Below, piece by piece: positions 25,681-39,000 of a stretch of DNA of 64,000 bases (its first letter is position 1; every line of letters starts with the position of its first letter). This DNA comes from Amoebidium appalachense (taxonomy: Eukaryota; Ichthyosporea), in assembly GCA_963693365.1 (NCBI GenBank), contig CAVNZM010000002.1:3968001-4032000 (forward strand), written 5' to 3'. A program made the position numbers and the translations under genes. The notes beneath the pieces were generated by a model. That model did not search any database. It was given only the letters and a program-made list of their open reading frames with translations, and was not told where the DNA came from.

Positions 25681-26969
25681 CCGCCGCCACCACCACCACC
25701 ACCACCCCTTCCCCCTCTCTTCACATACACATACCAAACGAACACCTTTGCAGGTGTAAAAGAAAAAAAGGGAGGAAGAAAGAAGGAAAACAGGCGGGAA
25801 GGGGGCTGGGAGGGGAGAGAGGGGAGGGGAGGGGGGGGGGGGGGGGGGAATGAGAGAGAGGGACTCACCACAATATTTTGCTTGTGCTGAGACGAGCGAG
25901 AGATTGATCCGTTAACCCCAATTCTCTCCAACACAATTCCTTTTTTGGCAAGTACCTCCTCCCAGCCAATCAAATCATCCGCAACGTTATCCGGCTGGTT
26001 CTCCGGTGCCTTTTTGCCATCCGGTTTTCCCTTCCTGAACCTACCCTCAAGAGACTCAATGTGTGGGTGTGTCGTGTTGAAAGTCAGGCGAACATATTCG
26101 TTTTCCAATACAAAAAACCCGTGTTCCTTCGTTACCCGCACCCCGCCACCCTGCTCGCACACACTGATTTTTCGTACAAGAATGGTTTCGGAGGCCCCCC
26201 ACTCATTAATCTGTAGCGCCGGGTCATGTTTAGGTGGAAGTACAATTGGTTCTTCCGTCAAATTGTTCAATTTTCGTCTCCCAACTGGAAGAGGTGGGGT
26301 TTGGCTGTTTGGAAAACCAGGGTCGACATCTGGGCCCCCGTTAACGGGCGATGGTCCCGGGAAACCAGGCCCCGGAAAACCAGGCCCCGGGAAACCAGGT
26401 CCCGGAAAACCAGGCCCCGGAAAACCAGGTCCCGGAAAACCAGGTCCCGGAAAACCAGGTCCCGGAGAACCAGGTCCCGGAAAACCGGGATCCACATTTA
26501 CAGCCCCCTTAACTCTGAATGGTGGCCCCACTCGCGGAGAATCAGACTCACCACCAGGAAGTTCGTTAACTCCGGGTGGTTGCGGAACCGGAAAACCGGA
26601 ATCGACCCCTGGAGCACCGTTATTTCCGGGTGGTGGCCCCGGAGAGCCGGAATCGACATTCGGAGCCCCGCCTGGAACGGGAAGCGGAAGACTGCGTCCC
26701 CCACCCATACCGAGGGGGCTATCTGCCTCCGGTCTTACGTCATTAAATGTCGGATTTCCCAATTCCTGTAACGGATTAATTTCACCCCTGCCATAAGCAT
26801 CAAACTCCCCGACATGCTGCACGTCTTGGCTACTCCGCCGTCTCGGGGAAAAGGTTAAGAAACACCAAATACCAAGCAGGGTTAAAACTAAGGTGCGCAG
26901 GCTCAGGCGGCATGCCATCCGCCTGCCGATGGGTTTGAGAACTGCCATTTTGCCCCTTTCTCGAGCCAC
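18180..26969 (-). CDS. Type II membrane glycosidase-like protein with a collagen-like stem
   Basis: Exons on the minus strand: 26969-25869, 24715-24509, 23643-23377, 22863-22612, 21998-21648, 21131-20833, 20110-19606 and 18621-18180 (TAG). All joins are in phase except the last, which needs one more small exon (length 3n+2) between 19605 and 18622. The total is about 1,140 residues. Residues about 24-40 ([17 protein letters not shown]) between basic flanks form a signal anchor, so the body should face the Golgi lumen or outside. Residues about 55-240 are Gly/Pro-rich with nine or so GFPGP pentads. The rest looks like a large carbohydrate-active enzyme: an N-terminal beta region with [20 protein letters not shown], then alpha-rich segments ([58 protein letters not shown]) resembling six-hairpin glycosidases, and a C-terminal beta domain. 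Substrate and exact GH family are not assigned. ATGs at 26969 and 26948 are both possible starts. Confidence 0.72.
18626..18790. repeat. (GT)n then G-tracts
   Basis: Uninterrupted (GT)n starts immediately beyond the acceptor of the last glycosidase exon and passes into G-tract sequence. On the gene strand the intron therefore ends in (CA)n followed by CAG. Confidence 0.85.
22391..22560. repeat. (GTGTGC)n hexanucleotide repeat grading into (GT)n
   Basis: About fifteen GTGCGT-type hexamers (22395-22495) continue into pure (GT)n with occasional GC units. It lies in the intron between the fourth and fifth glycosidase exons. Confidence 0.85.
25166..25272 (-). repeat. Dispersed repeat fragment (diverged)
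   Basis: The block GTACGGAGTACACATCATG through ATTAATAAGCAAAGCCCATC and CCTCAGGGG matches the order of motifs in the well-preserved copy at 49874 (GTACGAAGTACACA, ATAAGCAGAGCCCATCCTCA). It is preceded by a G-rich stretch. A shorter related fragment (GGTTAGAATGCGAAGAACAC) lies at 25015-25085. Both are in the first glycosidase intron. Confidence 0.5.
26354..26490 (-). repeat. 15-bp coding minisatellite (Gly-Phe-Pro-Gly-Pro)
   Basis: Nine or so tandem 15-bp units, CCCGGAAAACCAGGT-like on the plus strand, encode the GFPGP pentads in the glycosidase stem. Third-position differences (GGCCCC versus GGTCCC) repeat between units, pointing to recent unit duplication. Each pentad contains one Gly-X-X step, so the stretch is collagen-like but not a strict Gly-X-Y repeat. 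Confidence 0.85.
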
Positions 26970-29033
<2,064 letters not shown>

Positions 29034-29195
29034 TTATGTTTTACTCTGTACTTGTGTATTGCTGAAACGTCGCTGCCCTATGATTGGCTGTAAAGGCAAA
29101 ATAGTTAGCATACCTGCGAAAAGAGCAAGGGTTGTTATACAGCTCACAACTAAAGTGCAAAATATCCAAATATCCTTAAGTAGTCTCATTTTCAT
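29034..29195 (-). CDS. Possible 53-residue membrane peptide
   Basis: A short minus-strand frame from ATG 29195 to TAA 29034 encodes MKMRLLKDIWIFCTLVVSC followed by a second hydrophobic part and a polar tail. It reads as a small membrane protein or a first exon with a signal anchor. Within it, 29113-29088 looks like a minimal 26-nt intron (see findings). A plus-strand frame on the same bases (28984-29223) is equally long, so support is weak. Confidence 0.22.
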   Translation of the reverse strand: MKMRLLKDIWIFCTLVVSCITTLALFAGMLTILPLQPIIGQRRFSNTQVQSKT

Positions 29196-29569
29196 TTTTA
29201 CATTGGTGGGGTTTTTAAAATAATTAGATTAAGACCCCAATACTCTCAATATGCAAGATTGAAGGTTCCAAAATCAAGAGCAACCCCAGACATGCAAAAC
29301 AGGGCTTCGAATTCGCATTTCTTTTTGGAAAGTTGTACTGTAATGATAACTTCATTCAGATCCTCTTTCTTGGGAAAACGTCATAACACACTTATTTCTG
29401 ATAAAAAAATTAAAAATTCATTTCAAAACTTAACTATTTTTTTGGCGTCGCTGCCTATTAGAGTCAGCATAGCAGAGGTGATTTTTCACTGCCCGCACGC
29501 GGGTGATCACTCCTGGCGCCATGCAACGCACTGTATACAGGCTCAGGCATTTGTCATCCGGTGACTCCC

Positions 29570-29574
<5 letters not shown>

Positions 29575-29607
<33 letters not shown>
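29575..29607. repeat. A33 tract
   Basis: An uninterrupted A-run, 33 bases on the plus strand, ends in GGAAAACAC. It could be the 3-prime tail of an old plus-strand retroposed insertion, but I found no body or target-site duplication. It lies about 230 bases from the truncated end of the non-LTR element at 29835. Confidence 0.7.
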
Positions 29608-29609
<2 letters not shown>

Positions 29610-29834
29610 AAAACACAAAGCTCCAGGAAAATAAATGCAATTCGCTCGCATATCGGAATACAAGAAAACCAGAAGAGCCCAATATAGTGTAGTATTCAGT
29701 GCACGCCTGTGTCTGTGTGTCACACTGCAAAAGTGGCTTTACGAAGCCGGAATTACGGTAACCCAGTGTCTCCTCCAATCAAATGCAACGCTTTTAACGG
29801 GTAGTATTGCCAGCATTCCAATGTACAGGTGACA

Positions 29835-30736
29835 CGACTCGTCTTACTGAGCGGGTGTGTGTAGTTCGGGCTTGTGGGTAAACTTGAGCGCCTAAACAGG
29901 CATATTCACCGACGTCCCACAAGGTTTCTCGGACTGTGGACCCGACAATATCTATGAAGGTCTGGTCGGTTCGTAGCGGGGCTTGGCGTCCATCACGCAC
30001 AAGTGACCATAGACACGGTTGCACCGACCGGAAAAAGAAGCGAGTGTCTGCTTGGCCGCGCTCGCTTTTAAGTTCGCGTACGTTAAGGCGGTAAGTGTGT
30101 TGTGGTGACGGTGTAGAAAAGCTAAGTGTAGTGCGAAAAACTATGGGTAAGTGGTCTGACGGGGGTGGGTGTAGGTTGTGGTGTACGTGTAAAGTGCATG
30201 GACCAGAGGCTGGCCCCCAGTCCGTGCGGTGTTCTTGTACTACAGCTGGAAGAGTAAGGCGTAAGGCTGTAACAAAAGTGTGAAAAGTAGGTGTGCGTGG
30301 GTGGTTGGGTTTAAGTAGGGCCTGTGGGTGGCCGTGTATGGGGTGTGGTGTGGTAACTACCGGGCTATTAAAGTCTCCTAACACTAGTGTGGGGTTATGT
30401 AGTGCAATGGTGTTGAGTTCGTGTTTAAGTGCTAGCAGTGGGAGGCTAGGTGGAAAATAAACAAAGGTGCATATATGGCCACAAACTGAAATAGTGAGTG
30501 TGTGTATGGTACGGGCTATAACGGAACAGTGGTTAACAAAGTGCGAGGCGACGATGAACACTATGCCGGAGTGATGCTTGTAGCCCACAGGCTGAGTAAA
30601 CAGACTCGCCCACGAGCCGTCCAGACCGACGAAGTGTTGCGTGGTCTCGCCATCACGTTTCTGCGACAACTATAAACGGGAACCCCTGTTGGGATAACGA
30701 AAGAAGAAGCTGTGCTTTACCCTTATTTAGACTACG
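29835..30736 (-). pseudogene. LINE endonuclease domain, frameshifted
   Basis: The minus strand encodes FLFWNARSLN at the start of the domain, a VVAET segment carrying the conserved Glu, PTLVLGDFN with catalytic Asp/Asn, and PSDHLPIVF with the catalytic SDH. These are the hallmarks of AP-type endonucleases of non-LTR elements. The frame changes near 30660, just after VVAET, so the domain is not read continuously. After the endonuclease the frame runs about 90 residues and stops at 29794 without RT motifs. Confidence 0.72.
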
Positions 30737-30765
30737 AGCATTCCAGAAGAGAAATGAGAGCATGT

Positions 30766-31644
30766 TTACTGGGAGTTAGCTGGTGCGGCGGTGGGGTCGT
30801 AGGGCTTGCTGAAGACCTGCACGTGCTGAGCCTCCCAGTACGCACGCACCTCAGCTGCTGTTTTGACCCGGCTGTCGTGTGCCGGGTAAAGTGTGGCTGC
30901 CTTGGCAGCCCAGGCGTGGGCGTTGGCCATCCGCGCAAGCACCCGGCGTTGCCAAGAGGCCCGGGCAGCGGCCTCTGCGTCAGCACGGTTAAGTGTGGTG
31001 TTGTAGGGAGCCGTAGGGTCGAAGTCTGCCAGGAAGGTGGCGTCGGTAGCACGTTGGATGATGCTTACGAGGGTATCACGGTAGCCGGCACGCACAATGA
31101 CGACGGCCAATGAAGAGCTTGTCTGGAATCCTTCGGTTGAGGACACCGAGGGTGTAGAAACGGTCACGCATGGTGCTGCTGTTGGCCGGCACCATGGTGA
31201 AGGCTGCCGTGGTCAACTCGGACTCGTCGGTACCCTCAGGTGCAGGGTCAGATGCCACCCGGGGGCGGCGGGTTGGGTGCAGGGCCGATGCTGGGGCAAG
31301 CTGCCATAGCCTGGGTAGCCCCGTGGGTCTGGGCCACCGACTCGGCATACGTTTTGACTTTCTCGGACACGTACACGGTCTTGGCGTCCACAGTAGTGCG
31401 GTACACCTTTAGTTTTCGTCGTGGGTATGAACTTGGGAGACCCCGGGGGAGTTGGTAACCCACCGGGGGCTGCCTGTGCTGCAGGGGCCGGGCCCGCATG
31501 GGCAGGGCCATGGAGGGGTGCCCGGTCCGCTTCCAGCTGCTGTAAGCGCAACTCCATTCGCTGCAGGAGAAGGTCTGTTTGGTCCTCTTTGGCTTTATAT
31601 TCGGTGACTTGGGCTGTCGGCGACTTGGGTGCGGAGAAGAGCAT
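30766..31644 (-). pseudogene. LINE ORF1-like protein, frameshifted
   Basis: Overlapping minus-strand frames together form one region. An N-terminal coiled-coil-like stretch (DLLLQRMELRLQQLEADRA) is followed by a Pro/Ala-rich part, a basic KVYRTTVDAKTVYVSEKVK part, and a C-terminal alpha-rich part ending ...SKPYDPTAAPANSQ at 30766. At least two frame changes are needed to read it through. Its place right before the endonuclease supports an ORF1/Gag-like role in RNA binding. No zinc knuckle is visible. Confidence 0.5.
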
Positions 31645-31660
31645 GATGCTTCATAAAAGT

Positions 31661-32377
31661 TTTCTACTGATTTCCTAGCTCTGTCGGGGATCAGAGCAAA
31701 ATTTCCCTCGTAATAAAACTATTGGCTGGCTGCGGGGCAGGTTGTGCCTTACTGGACTCGGGCCTCCCGGGGGCCTCCGTAGACCAATCACTTCTGAAGA
31801 AAAAGGAACCAATAAGGCCAGCCTTTGCTGTCGCCACTTGCCAGCACGAGGTGCAGACCTTCAGCTGTCATGGGCCATATTTTTCTAGATGAAGCCTAAA
31901 TGAGCGGGATGGATACTATAATAAGGGATGGATATATCACGTAAAAGAAGTATAGTATAATGGCACTTAACGCGCTTGGAGTGCGCAGTTGCGCAATGCG
32001 CATACAATTTAGCACCGCATACACCAATCGGAAAGCGGATGGGTATGGTTTTCTTTTTGCTAATTTGTTGAAATACCAGATCAAAACGCGGGAAACATGA
32101 AAACGTATTCCCATTATGCGTCTAAACTTTCAGGATGTCCCCGACTCACCAAAAACCCTTGCAATACGAAAGATTATGAAAAAAAAAATTTAACAGTTAT
32201 TATTGGCTATTAATAAAAATAATCCCTGAAAAACCACTACATTAAAGAACCTTTTGGAGTCAACTTGGAATTGAGGGCAGGTGAATTCAATACGGAACGT
32301 AAATCTACAAATCTTGAAATTTCAATTTTACTCGCATTATATGCGAATGCTCGGTTTGTCACAAGGTCAGCCGCATG
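31661..32377. other. Spacer between LINE remnant and reductase gene
   Basis: Unique AT-rich sequence. It includes a CCAATCA box at about 31774 and short inverted AT-rich motifs near 31900-32200. No gene is supported. Confidence 0.55.
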
Positions 32378-32385
32378 TATATAAG
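32378..32385 (+). promoter_or_regulatory. TATA box of the Old Yellow Enzyme gene
   Basis: TATATAAG lies 107 bases before the ATG at 32485, in unique sequence, giving an expected start site near 32410 and a 5-prime UTR of about 75 bases. This is the clearest core-promoter match in the window. Confidence 0.55.
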
Positions 32386-32484
32386 CAGGCCCCTACCACA
32401 AACCCAGTTGTTCTCTGTGTGCAGCTCCTGTTCCATTTTTTTTTGTCTCACCTTTCTTCGTCTTCGTTTCTAATCCCCACCAAC

Positions 32485-34181
32485 ATGGCACCCGCCACGC
32501 CCAAGCTCTTCACGCCCCTGCGCCTGGGTGCGCTCACCCTCTCCCACCGTGTTGTTTTGGCCCCCCTTACTCGTTGTCGTGCCGCTGCCGGGGAGGTTGC
32601 CACCGACTTGATGGCTGAGTATTACAGCCAACGCACAACAGAGGGTGGTCTTCTCATCTCCGAGGCAACACAGATCAGTCAGGAGGGCCAGGGCATGTCT
32701 GGCACACCGGGCATCTTCACGCCCGAGCAGGTGGAGGGCTGGAAGGAGGTGACTGCTGCTGTGCATGCCAAAGGTAAGCGCTTGATCATGACGGTTTGAA
32801 GGAGGCCACGTGTCTTTTTCTGGTGGTTTGGGTGTAGCTTGTTTAGGCGAGTGCTTCTGAGGTATGAAGATGTGAGGAATGCTTGAGTCAGGCAGATGAA
32901 CACAGAACCAACGTGGGAAGGGGGACCAGGGCAGTGTGTGTAGCGCCTTTGTTGTGAGGCTTCGAGAGCAAAAACTTTACTGGCAAATCTAGGTGTGCAC
33001 GTTGCTTGGGTTTCGGTTTTGGTTACACGTTTCCGACGTTCTATAAGTACGTACGGCTTTAGACCTGGGGCCTGGGCTTCCTTTATACCTCCAGGTTCTA
33101 ATGTGCAGCGTAAGTTGTCAACATTTGAATCTGGTAGTCACTTTGGCAACAGGGTGTGAAGCCCCTCAGCTATACTTAGCCGACGTTTACTTCAAGTCTT
33201 TCTCCCATCGTGGATCTTGCTTACACGAAACCTGGTTTCTAACAAAATAACCATGGTTCCCCTTTTCGCCCCCTTCTCCTCCCCCCCCCCCCACCCCCTC
33301 CCCTTCCCCCCCCCCTTCTCGCCCCCTCTCCCCCCACAGGCGGTATCATCTTTGCTCAGCTGTGGCATATGGGCCGCCAGTCCCACTCCTCCTTCCAGCC
33401 TAACGGCGGTCTCCCTGTTGCTCCCTCCGCCATTCCCATCAAGCAGACAAGCAAGGCCCGCACAGCCACTGGGGAGGAGGTTCCCTTTGAGACCCCCCGC
33501 GCACTGGAAACATCTGAGATTCCCCGCCTTATCAACGACTATGTCCATGCCGCGACATGTGCCAAGGAGGCAGGGTTTGATGGGATTGAGGTGCACAGCG
33601 CCAACGGCTATCTTCTGAACCAGTTCCTTCACGAGGAGACAAACAAGCGCACAGACAACTATGGCGGCTCCATCCCTAACCGTGCCCGTCTGACCCTGGA
33701 GGTTATCGATGCTGTGTCAAAGGTGTGGGGCTCAGATCGCGTGGGCGTGCGCTTCTCCCCTCCCGTTTACCTCGAAGATAGCAACAAGGAGGGCCTTTAC
33801 CGCTACATCCTTGAGGAGTTGAACACGCGCAACCTCGCCTTCGTTCATCTCATCGACCCCCTCCAGTTTGTCCGCTGGGGCATGGCACTTCCCGAGTCGG
33901 ACATGAAGCTCACCCCGGCCTTCTTCAGGCCCATCTACAACGGTGTGATTATTGGGGCTGCAGGGTTCGACAGGGAGAAGGCTCTTGAGTGGGTGGAAGA
34001 GGATAAGAGCGATGCTATTGCGTTTGGGGCCTTGTTTATTGCTAACCCTGACCTCGTTCGCCGTCTGAAGGAGAACCTCCCCCTTAACGCCCCTGACTAC
34101 AAGACGTATTTCACTCCCGGCCCCAAGGGTTACACGGATTACCCCTTCTACTCGGCAGAGACGAATGGGGTTGAGAACTAA
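32485..34181 (+). CDS. Old Yellow Enzyme family FMN-dependent ene-reductase
   Basis: Two exons, 32485-32773 and 33340-34181, join in phase (donor GTAAGC; acceptor CCCCACAG after a C-rich tract) to give 376 residues, the usual length of this TIM-barrel family. The N-terminus has LFTPLRLGALTLSHRVVLAP and LTRCRA, which shape the FMN site. HMGRQS follows, then HSANGYLLNQFLHEETNKRTDNYGGS with His182 and Asn185 as substrate-binding pair and Tyr187 as proton donor, spaced as in yeast OYE. IGAAGF and IAFGALFIANPDLV near the C-terminus match the FMN-phosphate region. These enzymes use NAD(P)H to reduce activated C=C bonds; some plant members reduce 12-oxophytodienoate. There is no obvious targeting peptide, so it is probably cytosolic. 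A TATA box sits 107 bases upstream. Confidence 0.95.
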
Positions 34182-35176
34182 TTTAAGGTCTGAATAGGCA
34201 TATTCTAGACGACATCATAATTGACTGTGGTTGGAGATATGCCAACTTAGTCCTTAAGAATGTGCTTAATCCTGTTAACCTGTTAAGGGAACTAAGTGTT
34301 CATAATTGGTATGTAGGGTGTGTGCCTTTTGGTGCGGCTCATACGTACAAATGCAGCTCTAAAAACGAGATACTGCAGGAATGATTATGTATGACCTATG
34401 TATGCAGCTGAGTTGTATGAGTGAGTTTTTTTTTTTTTTTTTTTTTGATGATGCATTTAACCTGTTACCGTTTGTTTCTTTATTCAAGTTTTGTAGGCAA
34501 AGCTAGGCAGCCTGGCCTAGTTTATGTTGCTTGTTAGTATTTTGCCTAAACTTCACTCGGCATCAAGCGAGATAAATGTAGGCCGAAATCATTCCTCCTC
34601 CGTCACCGAAGTCTTTTCCCTGACCTGGTTTGCAGAACCACACGAACCTCCTCCTCCTCACCCCCCCCCCCCCCCCGGACACACACACACACACGCCTTT
34701 CCCGCCAGTCCTTCTCACTGCTTTTGCCTGTGACGTCTACTTGCATAAGCTCCCCCTCCCCTCCTTGGCCAACCTCCACATCTTATCCTTGGGGTTTTTG
34801 TGGTGGGGGGGAATATGATCGGACTAATATTAAGTTACCTAATACCTAATAAGTCTAGAAAGAACAACCACCCTGGCGCCAAATAAGGGTTGAGCTTGTT
34901 CCTCCGCTAGGCGAAAGTATGAATGTGCTCCGTGCCGTTAGGTGGGTCGAGCGTGCAGTTGCCAACGAGCACCTTCAATTTGGGTGGTTTCCGAATGCGA
35001 CCTGAAACGGTTACCTATAGGCCTGTGGTTACTGTCTGACTGTGATCACATGAACGGTTGTGTCTGTCCGGACCCATCCCCCCTCCCCCCCCCCCCCCAA
35101 ACCCACCCACCCACCCACCCAAACAAACAAACAAACAAACCCCCACTCGGACCCACAGACACAGCCTGACTGCCAG
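34182..35176. other. Intergenic
   Basis: The 3-prime flank of the reductase gene. It contains a T23-type run (34424-34446), a C-tract leading into (CA)n (34662-34695) and (CCCA)n/(AAAC)n runs near 35098-35140, just before the 69-bp satellite. No gene is supported. Confidence 0.55.
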
Positions 35177-35740
35177 CTGCAGTGAGTCATCACACACACT
35201 TGCATGCGCATGTATGGTCCAGATACACTCAACCACACCACACAGCTGCAGTGAGTCATCACATACCCTTGCATGCGCATTGTAAATTTGGTTGTGTATC
35301 ATAGCGGCAGCGAGATTGCTTTTACAGTATGGGATCTGGTCAATCTTGAGATGGGATCTTATCCTCGGCACTCATCGATTCGAGTCCAGGCATGTTCCCA
35401 ACTGATTGGATCTGGCTGATACTGCCGCCTTTTATAGGGGACAGTTCGCCGTGCGATTGTGGGACAACGCCGCTGCTTCCCGACCAACCATTTTGATTGG
35501 TCAGTAAGCGCGACTAACTACAGGGCGCGACTCCCGTAGTCTGTCCGACAATATACACAACCATGTTTACAGCATGTATGGTCCAGATACACTCAACCAC
35601 ACCACACAGCTGCAGTGAGTCATCACATACCCTTGCATGCGCATGTATGGTCCAGATACACTCAACCACACCACACGGCTGCAGTGAGTCATCACATACC
35701 CTTGCATGCGCATGCCATAGTATGGTCCAGATACACTCAA
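35177..35740. repeat. 69-bp satellite, left block (interrupted by a MITE)
   Basis: Units begin CTGCAGTGAGTCATCACA, pass CTTGCATGCGCATGTATGG and end ACTCAACCACACCACACA. Two unit starts at 35177 and 35246 give a 69-bp period. The array resumes at 35572 after an inserted 291-bp element and stops at 35740, where a 3.55-kb insertion begins. Copies are nearly identical, differing by a few substitutions and one 6-base insertion (CCATAG near 35715). Confidence 0.85.
35281..35571. mobile_element. MITE-like element with 19-bp terminal inverted repeats
   Basis: The element starts TGTAAATTTGGTTGTGTAT and its reverse complement starts TGTAAACATGGTTGTGTAT, so 17 of 19 terminal bases match. It splits a satellite unit: the left flank ends GCGCAT, the right begins GCATGTATGG, and an uninterrupted unit reads GCGCATGTATGG, so GCAT is a 4-bp target-site duplication. 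It is 291 bp and non-coding. An internal GATTCGAGTCC resembles a Pol III B box but no matching A box was recognised. No transposase gene for it is present in the window. Confidence 0.82.
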
Positions 35741-35942
35741 GGGGTTTACGCTGTTTACTCGAGGAAAAGAGAAACCAGTCTCAGGTATGGGGGGGGGGGT
35801 TTGCTCGGAATATCCCCTCAGCGGTATATCATGATCACGTACATAGATGTCGGGTGATGACTATATATCAGGGTTTACCGTAAAGTTTCTCTATGAGACA
35901 CCATAAAGACTACAAGGAGAAATCAATTGGTTGGGGTTCCCC

Positions 35943-35982
<40 letters not shown>

Positions 35983-36013
35983 GGGCTCCCCTGGGACACT
36001 CGGTATCAGCTGG

Positions 36014-36060
<47 letters not shown>

Positions 36061-39000
36061 TGCGCTATAATTTTGTAGTGATGTGTTTCTCAAGCCAATC
36101 AATACATCTAATAAACAGGTCGTAGTTACGCGTGTTTAGTATAAAATCAAGGATGTTGTAATTTACAGGTAGGCTATCTTTCTGGGTGTCTGTTGTGAAT
36201 GTGACGTGTGTGTGTTGCGGTATTATGTGGTCTATCAAACTACATTTGGCGATACATGACCGGTTAAACTGGTGTGTGTGTGTGTTGTTTGGGCATGCAA
36301 ATGATGCCACCTTATACTTATTAGATCTCCACTGTATAGACGGTGTACAGTAAAAGCGTGGTAATTGATCAATAATACCATCAGCTAGAGAAAGACCAGT
36401 TCTACAGGAAGGTAATGTGTATTTAGGTGTTATACATTTGCGAGTGCCATATTTGGCAATATGGTTGAGGCGGTCAGTATATATAAAACGAGACATAAGG
36501 CTTAGTTTTTCAAGGTGTATGCTTTCATCGGGTCTAGTGTCGTGTGGTATCTTTTTCCATTTGTTATATTGCGTGATTATCTTGTGATTGTGTACATGTT
36601 TAATAAGTAAGTGGCAGTCCAAAGTCACACACACACTATTGCGGGGTTTATTTGTATTTGTGCCCAGGGGAGAAGGGGAGAGAGAGGGGAGGAAAGAGGG
36701 GAGAGGTGAGGAGGGGACAGGTCGGATAGAGAAGAGAGGGTGGGAGGGCAGATACTTCTTTAAGCGGCTAATGTGCTTATTGAATTTCAGCGCGAGATAG
36801 GATACTCTAGCAGCTATTGGCCATGGGACCAGACCATATATCGAGAGCGTTATAGGCCCAGGTTTACAACAGTTGTTAGATAGAAAGGAGGCAACTTCTG
36901 CTTCAAGGAAATTTGCCAAGGGTTTAAGCGCTCTAGTTCTCTCTTTCTTGATCCAAGCGGCGAGAAGGGGTAAACCATATTCACATGCCGGGAAGACAAA
37001 AGTGCGAATAAATGTAAGTCTAATAGAAGGATGGAGGGGTGTGTCTTTGAAAATATTAGCCGAGAAGAAAGCTAACTGCTTACGAGCCAGCTCTACCCTC
37101 TTTTCGACCATATGGGGAAACATAACACCAACAGAATCAACCGGAACACCAAGATATTTGTATTCTGGAACTATAGGTACAGGTTTAGATGATAATGTAA
37201 ATGTGTGTAAATTGTTGGCTATATCAGGTACAAGAACACCACATTTGTCTATGTTAAGGATCATAAGGTTTGCCTTGCACCACTCTGACACTACATCGAA
37301 CAATCTTTGCAGGCGTCTAGGGGTACGGGCAAGGAGGGACAGATCATCAGCATAGAGAAGTGCAGGCGGAAAGTTATTAATAGGGTCATCGATTTCGGCG
37401 TAAATCTTGACAGCCAAATCATCTATAAATAGGTTAAACAAAAAGGGGCTAAGCAATGAACCCTGCAAGAGACCTCTAGTACGAGCAAAACCATATGAAG
37501 GATGCCCATTAACCACAGCTCAACCATAGGTTTGAGACAAGAGTGCTTCTAACAGAACACCAATGCAGTGTGGTACACCCCGTGCAGCAAGCTTTTCCCA
37601 TAGGAGACCAGGGGAGACAGAATCGTAAGCAGCTTTCCAATCAATAAAGCCAACATATCGTGCACCAACTTGCATAGAATCGTGCAGTGCCATTATTTGA
37701 ACATAACATGAATTGTTTTTACGAAAAGCGGATTGGCTTGGGTGTATGTGAAGAATAAATTGAAACCTAGGGTGATGTGCAAATAACCTAAGTGAGCAAG
37801 CTTCAAAGAATCTACGAACAACCTGGGTTAGTGTAATGGGGCGAAAGGATGATATGGGGCCCTCAGAGTCCTTCTTAACTATGGGGATCACTAAGGTATC
37901 TAACCAAGATGACGGGACAAGTCCACATTTAACACACCAAGAAAAGAGAGAGCTTAACATGATAGTAAGATCAGGTTTAATAGCACGATCACTTTCCTTT
38001 TGTGGGTAGGAGGGAACAAGGATTTTAAGAAACCCAGCAGGGAGTCCATCAGGTCCACAAGACTTACTAGAGCTATAACTAGATATCACAGACCATATGG
38101 CATCGGGACTGAAAAAGGGGAGGATCGATTCTATGGGGATAGATGGGTCTACAGGCCACACAATAGGTTTCTGAGCGGGGGTCCTATCTTTAAACAGTTC
38201 CGAGAAATACTTATCAGAGTCTATAAGGGGGTCTCCAGTGGTATCACCAATAATACGAGCAGGGGGGCCAAATCGATTCATACTAGCAAGCCGGCGCAAG
38301 CTTTCCTTTTGAGACAGGGGTTCACCTAGTCTAGCGGGAGTGGTGTTTGGTAACAAGAGAGCATCGGGATATTCCTTTCTACCACCGCCAGCATAATCAC
38401 CGAGATCTATCAAATCATCAACAATAAAGTTAGTGCATGTATCTAGTACGAGATGTGAATCTGGTCTGGCTTGTGCAGATTCTAATAGGCGCATATATAT
38501 AGGGTGTTTCGTTGCATAGCATACACATACATCAACTCTACCCCACTGTGACTTAAGCTGGGATAGACGGAGGCGAAAGGTGGGAGGAGGAGGGGGAGCA
38601 GATCAAGGGAGATCTTAGGTAGGAAAAGGATAGGAGAGTGGTCAGATGACCTAGAGAGGTTAGGAGGGAGAGAGAGTTTTGACATGGTTGATGGCCAAAA
38701 GGCCACTCCCCAGTCGGTGTTGTGGGCATGGGATATTTGAGGGAACCGCAAAGTGTGACTTTGGACATACCTTGCTAAAGGGATAGCACGCTCCGGGGGC
38801 TTAGATGGGTACCCGACACTCACTTGCAGTGTGTCTGTGTGGTGGAGTCGCGTGTTAAAATCACCTAAAATAACAGTGGACATTGGTAACTGTGACAACT
38901 CGTGAGTCAATTCGACAACCGACATAGATGGTGGGTAATATACAAAAGTAAAAACATTAGAAACAAACTCTATAGAAACCGAGAATTCCGTTTTTGCTAC

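Larger units (their letters stand above)
29835..31660 (-). mobile_element. Non-LTR retrotransposon fragment (ORF1 plus endonuclease, no RT)
   Basis: Minus-strand remains of a LINE-type element: an ORF1-like region followed, after about 30 bases, by an apurinic-type endonuclease domain. The reverse transcriptase is absent; similarity stops near 29840, so this copy is truncated at its 3-prime side or internally rearranged. It shares with the second LINE at 36-39 kb a 16-base identity at the endonuclease start (CGAGCATTCCAGAAGA on the plus strand, 30735 and 39229). Several frame breaks make it inactive. Confidence 0.75.

Noticed and set aside
35375-35392. tRNA-like or Pol III B box (GATTCGAGTCC) inside the MITE
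   Set aside because: No A box at the right distance and no cloverleaf could be drawn by eye.
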